Assembly (NCBI GenBank): GCA_902363675.1
Contig: CABJAV010000060.1
Span: 1-6,728 of the forward strand
Origin: Lachnospiraceae bacterium
GTDB taxonomy: Bacteria; Bacillota; Clostridia; Lachnospirales; Lachnospiraceae
Direction of reading: 5' to 3'
DNA: 6,728 bases
The notes beneath the pieces were generated by a model. It was not told the origin of the DNA and made no database searches. It worked only from the letters and a program-made list of their open reading frames with translations. Positions within the stretch are counted from its first letter, which is position 1, and each line of letters starts with the position of its first letter. Positions 3,634 to 6,728 of the stretch are shown here, in pieces. The position numbers and the translations under genes are program-made.

Positions 3634-3967
3634 TAAAAAAATGTTAGATTTCCAGACAATCGCTGTTGATTTTGATGGTACCCTGTGTTACAGCAAATGG
3701 CCGGAGCTTGGTCAGCCAAACCTGGCACTCATTGAATATCTCCAGGAATGGAAACGTAATGGCAATAAACTCATTCTCTGGACTTGCCGTGCGGGGGAAG
3801 CCCTGTCAAAAGCTGTCGAATGGTGCCGGGAACAGAATCTTGAATTTGATGCAGTTAATGACAATCTTCCGGAAATCATCGAATTCTATGGACACAACAG
3901 CCGGAAGATTTCCTGTGATTACTATATCGACGACCGGATGCTGCTTCCGGAAAACGCAAAGGCATAG
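3626..3967 (+). CDS. Small capless HAD-superfamily phosphatase
   Basis: At 113 residues this is a minimal HAD hydrolase with no cap domain. Motif I is DFDGTL (15-20; D15 nucleophile, D17 general acid), motif II is LILWTCR (49-55; T53), and the acidic Mg2+ motif IV is YIDDR (100-104; D102, D103). The FDAVNDNLPE and FYGHNSRK segments place it with small phosphatase-like proteins often seen in phage and accessory DNA. Capless HADs can reach large substrates such as nucleic acid ends (the phosphatase half of T4 Pnkp is one HAD example), so a role on RNA ends beside RtcB is possible but unproven. GGAG lies 9 bases before the ATG. The gene is coupled to the XRE regulator. Its last coding bases form one arm of a hairpin, as in the decayed copy at 659-877. 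Confidence 0.85.
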   Translation: MNNKKMLDFQTIAVDFDGTLCYSKWPELGQPNLALIEYLQEWKRNGNKLILWTCRAGEALSKAVEWCREQNLEFDAVNDNLPEIIEFYGHNSRKISCDYYIDDRMLLPENAKA

Positions 3968-3992
3968 AACCCGTAATGGGGCTATGCCTTTG
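3957..3992. terminator. Hairpin at the HAD stop codon
   Basis: CAAAGGCATAG (3957-3967) pairs perfectly with CTATGCCTTTG (3982-3992) around a 14-base loop, and the stop codon TAG is inside the left arm. The tail on either side is only moderately T-rich (TGCTTATT on +, CGTTTTCC on minus). It is therefore a modest terminator, but its position between the convergent HAD and chemoreceptor genes fits. Confidence 0.5.
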
Positions 3993-4070
3993 TGCTTATT
4001 CTGGCATTCATTTTTAGTTAGTGCGGGTTATTTGCCTAATACAGTTTTTCTCATAATAAAAATCTGTTGG

Positions 4071-5489
4071 TTAAACTTTTTCAAATTTTGCTACTTCATC
4101 CGATAAATCTTCCGAAAGGTTCTTATTTTCGTCCGCCTGCACTGTAATTGCTGAAATTGCTGTTACAAGTTGTGATATCTCTTGTGCTACGTTTGTAACA
4201 CCTTTTGCAGATTCTTCAATCGCTATAGAAATGTTATTGATACCTTCATTCATATCATTCATTGTACCTAAGCTATCTTTTGACTTAACTGCAAACTCGT
4301 TAAATGTATTACTTGCCTGTTCAGAATCAGCATCATAATTTCCAATAATTTTTACAAAGTTGTCATAATCAAGTGCTACCTTTTCATCTACAAAACGAAT
4401 CATTTCCGTTGCATTTCCAGACAGATTGTTTACTGCCTCAATAACTTTTCCACTGATTTCCTGAATATTGTTTGCTGTCTCACGTGAACTATCTGCAAGC
4501 TGTCTGATTTCATCTGCAACAACGGCAAAGCCCCTGCCTGCTTCCCCTGCTCTTGCTGCTTCAATTGATGCATTAAGTGCTAGAAGATTTGTCTGTGCTG
4601 CGATATTTAAGATATTTTCTGTAAGTTTTTCAATTTCATTTACAGACTTAGATGCTTCTACTGCCTCCGCGACATCCTTTTGAATGCCATCAAATGTTTC
4701 TACTGTTTTTTCTTTTGATGCAATCGCTTCTTTATAGCTATTTTCTGCAGTAAGCTTCACTTCATGCAACTTCATTGCAGAGTTCTTAGCATCCTCATTC
4801 ATGCCTGCCATTTTCTCTAGCAGATTATTACATCCTTGGGCTAAATCATTTAGAGAAGCAGATACCTCTTCCATGGATGCTGCAAGTTCTTCCGATGTTG
4901 CACTCACATTGGATGCACTCATATTTGAAGATTCCGCCTCATTTTGTACAAGATAGGAAGATTTTTTCATATCTTTTGATACACTCTGAATCTTTACCAT
5001 AAGATTTTGTAATGTTTCAATAAAATGGTTGACACCATTTGCAAGCTGACCAATTTCATCACTGGTTTCATCAAATACTCTTAACGTAAGATTACCCTGT
5101 CCTGATTCTATACCTAAAATGATATCATCCAAATCATTCTTTGCTCTTTTTGCTGGACGAACAATGGACTTATTAATAACAATCGAAAGAAGTACGATTA
5201 CAATAATATCAGCTACCACAAGTGCAAGATCAAAAATGATGCTTCCATTTATTCTGTAGTTGATATGTCTGATGGCTTCTGCCACTTCTCCTTTTGCTGT
5301 TTCAAAAACCGCGGTATCATTATTTTCCACTGCTTCTTCATATTGTTCAAACTGTTCTATAAGCACATCATTCTTTCCTCGAATAGCTTGTAATGCCATT
5401 AAATTCAAGGCTGTAATCAAAACTGCAAAAAAGCCTACAGACACTAACATTGTTACTAACTTTTTTCCCAAGTTCTTTCTCTTTTTCAT
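4071..5489 (-). CDS. Methyl-accepting chemotaxis protein with a very small sensor region
   Basis: This membrane chemoreceptor signals to the CheA kinase through CheW. From the ATG at 5489 it has 472 residues: a basic start, transmembrane helix 1 (about 11-33), an extracytoplasmic part of only about 45-50 mostly helical, acidic residues, transmembrane helix 2 (about 83-106), and a HAMP domain (about 107-160). A long coiled-coil signalling domain follows, with the hallmark tip ([20 protein letters not shown], then [17 protein letters not shown], about 295-332). There is no C-terminal receptor-tether pentapeptide for methylation enzymes. The frame can be extended to a TTG at 5525, but the ATG is followed at once by the Lys-rich start of a typical receptor. 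The region before it is AAGAAG-rich without a strong Shine-Dalgarno. The sensor part is too small for dCACHE or similar, so it may sense through TM/HAMP, as small four-helix-like or membrane-state sensors do. Confidence 0.93.
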   Translation of the reverse strand: MKKRKNLGKKLVTMLVSVGFFAVLITALNLMALQAIRGKNDVLIEQFEQYEEAVENNDTAVFETAKGEVAEAIRHINYRINGSIIFDLALVVADIIVIVLLSIVINKSIVRPAKRAKNDLDDIILGIESGQGNLTLRVFDETSDEIGQLANGVNHFIETLQNLMVKIQSVSKDMKKSSYLVQNEAESSNMSASNVSATSEELAASMEEVSASLNDLAQGCNNLLEKMAGMNEDAKNSAMKLHEVKLTAENSYKEAIASKEKTVETFDGIQKDVAEAVEASKSVNEIEKLTENILNIAAQTNLLALNASIEAARAGEAGRGFAVVADEIRQLADSSRETANNIQEISGKVIEAVNNLSGNATEMIRFVDEKVALDYDNFVKIIGNYDADSEQASNTFNEFAVKSKDSLGTMNDMNEGINNISIAIEESAKGVTNVAQEISQLVTAISAITVQADENKNLSEDLSDEVAKFEKV

Positions 5490-5554
5490 GTTTATTTTTC
5501 TTCTTTTTTCTGCGAAAAGCACCAATGCGTTATGTTTTGGAATTTTTTACCGTT

Positions 5555-5584
5555 ATTCTACCCCACCCCACAAAATTTTGTCAA
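5555..5584 (-). promoter_or_regulatory. Sigma-A type promoter of the chemoreceptor gene
   Basis: On the minus strand a perfect TTGACA (5584-5579) and TAGAAT (5560-5555) are separated by 18 bases, which include a G-rich run. Transcription would start near 5548 and leave a leader of about 60 bases before the ATG at 5489. That supports the ATG rather than the TTG at 5525 as the start. It is not a sigma-28 (flagellar) promoter pattern. Confidence 0.65.
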
Positions 5585-5608
5585 TACTTTATTCTCTTGA
5601 TAGAAAAT

Positions 5609-6566
5609 TTTAATCTTTACTCTGATGAGGATGGCGTGAAACACATCCGTATCAAAGCCAGACCTAATAAATGGCATGAGAATGACTGCCCTTTCTGTCA
5701 CAAGTCATGTCCTGCTTATGACAAACATTCCAGCAGACCAACCACTTGGAGGGGACTGGATTGGGGTGGTATTCTGGTCGAAGTTGAATACCAGACGCAT
5801 CGTATCATCTGCCTTGAACATGGGGTTATATGTTGCCGAAGTTCCATGGGCATATCCAGGTAGTAGATTTACCAAGGATTTCGACCTTACCGTTGCATGG
5901 TTTGCATCCTATCTTCCAAGAAGTACCACATCATACTTCATGAGAGTGGACTGGGAAACTGTAGGCCGCTGTGTCAATCGTGCTCTTCACGATTTAGAAC
6001 CGGAGCACTCAAGAAGACTTGATAGTCTGGTTAATATCGGCATTGACGAAACCAGTTACAAAAAGGGTCACAAGTACATTACAGTAATCGTTAATCACGA
6101 TACCAACACAGTGGTATGGGCATCGGAAGACCATGGCAAATCCGTTCTTGAAAAGTTTTATAAACAGCTTACTCCAGAGCAGCTATCCAGCATCAAGGTT
6201 GTTACAGGTGATGGTGCCAAATGGATCACAGAGTGTGTAAATGAATACACTCCTGACTGCGCCCATTGTGTTGATTCCTTTCACGTAATCGAGTGGGCTA
6301 TGACAGCTCTCAATGAAGTCAGAAAAGATATCTGGCATGATGCCTACAGCGAATATAGGCAGATCAAAAAAGATAATCCATATGGCAAGGGTCGTCCTAA
6401 AAAGGATGATCCTGAACTTGCTATTGTGAAAGCAGCTAAAGCTAAAGCAGATGAGATAAAAGGCTCTGCATACATGATAAAGGTTCTCTGTTTCCTTTTT
6501 GATACCAAATATCATATGCATTATATAATATCTTTCTGTTATGAAGTGACTTTTGTCAAGAGTTAA
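5609..6566 (+). pseudogene. ISL3-family transposase, frameshifted and truncated
   Basis: The first part reads in frame 2 from about NLYSDEDGV through a zinc-finger-like CPFC...ICLEHG region. Near the GGGG run at 5822-5825 the homology moves to frame 3 and continues VAEVPWAYPGSRFTKDFD. Removing one G restores a continuous EHG-LYVAEVPW reading. The DDE core follows: GIDETSYKKGHKYITVIVNH with the first catalytic Asp, then VTGDGAKWI with the second. Homology stops at KGSAY (about 6472), and the remaining codons to 6566 are unrelated, so the C-terminal third, which should carry the catalytic Glu, is gone. No normal start or left inverted repeat is seen; the 5' end abuts the promoter of the chemoreceptor gene. 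It cannot make active transposase. Family call is by motif recognition. Confidence 0.82.
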
Positions 6567-6609
6567 TTTCAAGAAATTTTTCTTAACCCCAGTCACATTT
6601 GTTTTCCTG

Positions 6610-6628
6610 ACAGCATTGGAAAAGAGCC
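6610..6628. repeat. Possible right terminal inverted repeat of the ISL3 element
   Basis: On the minus strand this reads GGCTCTTTTCCAATGCTGT, which resembles the GG-starting, CTCTTT-containing ends of ISL3-family elements from memory. It lies about 140 bases past the point where transposase homology stops, a plausible distance for a shortened element. No matching left repeat was found in the window. Confidence 0.3.
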
Positions 6629-6728
6629 CTAGTTTAACAGTCCCCGGCAGTTGGCCACTCTGTTATACGTGGATTGCTTACCTACAGGCTAATGGTCCGC
6701 CATTGGGTTCTACGATCTAAAAGCGTGG
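6629..6728. other. Unassigned right flank
   Basis: I see no gene in this stretch. One + strand frame is open from 6550 to a stop at 6718-6720, but it has no start or ribosome site and no motif I recognise. It may be chromosomal DNA beside the ISL3 remnant or the edge of another element cut by the window. Confidence 0.3.

Noticed and set aside
5822..5825. Programmed frameshift in the ISL3 transposase at the GGGG run
   Set aside because: ISL3 transposases are normally made from one frame, and the gene is also truncated, so a decay mutation is the simpler reading.
6531..6559. Minus-strand TTGACA (6559-6554) as a promoter reading into the ISL3 remnant
   Set aside because: No -10 element lies at a 16-19 base spacing; the nearest TATAAT is too far away.
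6183..6596. 137-codon minus-strand frame opposite the ISL3 transposase
   Set aside because: It is antisense to clear DDE-transposase coding sequence and has no independent support.

Overview
The window looks like accessory DNA from a low-to-moderate GC Firmicute, most likely a Clostridia/Lachnospiraceae-type gut bacterium. This is inferred from AT-rich spacers, Shine-Dalgarno sequences of the AGGAGG type, tRNA genes without encoded CCA, the style of the XRE regulators, and the IS91- and ISL3-type transposase remnants at the two edges. No taxonomic search was possible.

Layout. Bases 1-260 hold a T-tailed hairpin terminator and an imperfect inverted repeat but no recognisable gene. Bases about 262-513 are the C-terminal piece of an IS91-family (Y2) transposase, fused in frame to the C-terminal half of an XRE regulator (to 669). 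This is followed, with a short overlap, by a small HAD phosphatase gene that has lost 43 internal codons (659-877). A bidirectional hairpin terminator (863-894) separates this decayed + strand module from a minus-strand block. Read in its direction of transcription, that block is: a 52-residue unknown protein (3205-3047), a terminator, tRNA-Lys(UUU), rtcB RNA ligase, an XRE regulator, then five closely packed tRNAs: Arg(ACG), Glu(UUC), Glu(CUC), His(GUG) and Ser(GCU). To the right lies an intact + strand copy of the XRE-HAD module (3346-3967). It is driven from a divergent promoter region with an operator-like palindrome. A minus-strand methyl-accepting chemotaxis protein (4071-5489, with a clear sigma-A type promoter) follows. 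The window ends in a frameshifted, truncated ISL3-family transposase (5609-6566) and 160 bases of unassigned sequence.

How the parts may work together. RtcB rejoins RNAs cut to leave a 2',3'-cyclic phosphate (or 3'-phosphate) and a 5'-OH, which is what anticodon nucleases leave on tRNA. Here the ligase gene sits inside a run of tRNA genes, several of which are isoacceptors attacked by known anticodon nucleases. It is bracketed by two copies of a capless HAD phosphatase gene with its own XRE regulator. I propose, as inference only, a tRNA repair or replacement island: ligase, spare or decoy tRNAs, possible RNA-end phosphatase and switch-like regulators, carried on mobile-element-flanked DNA.
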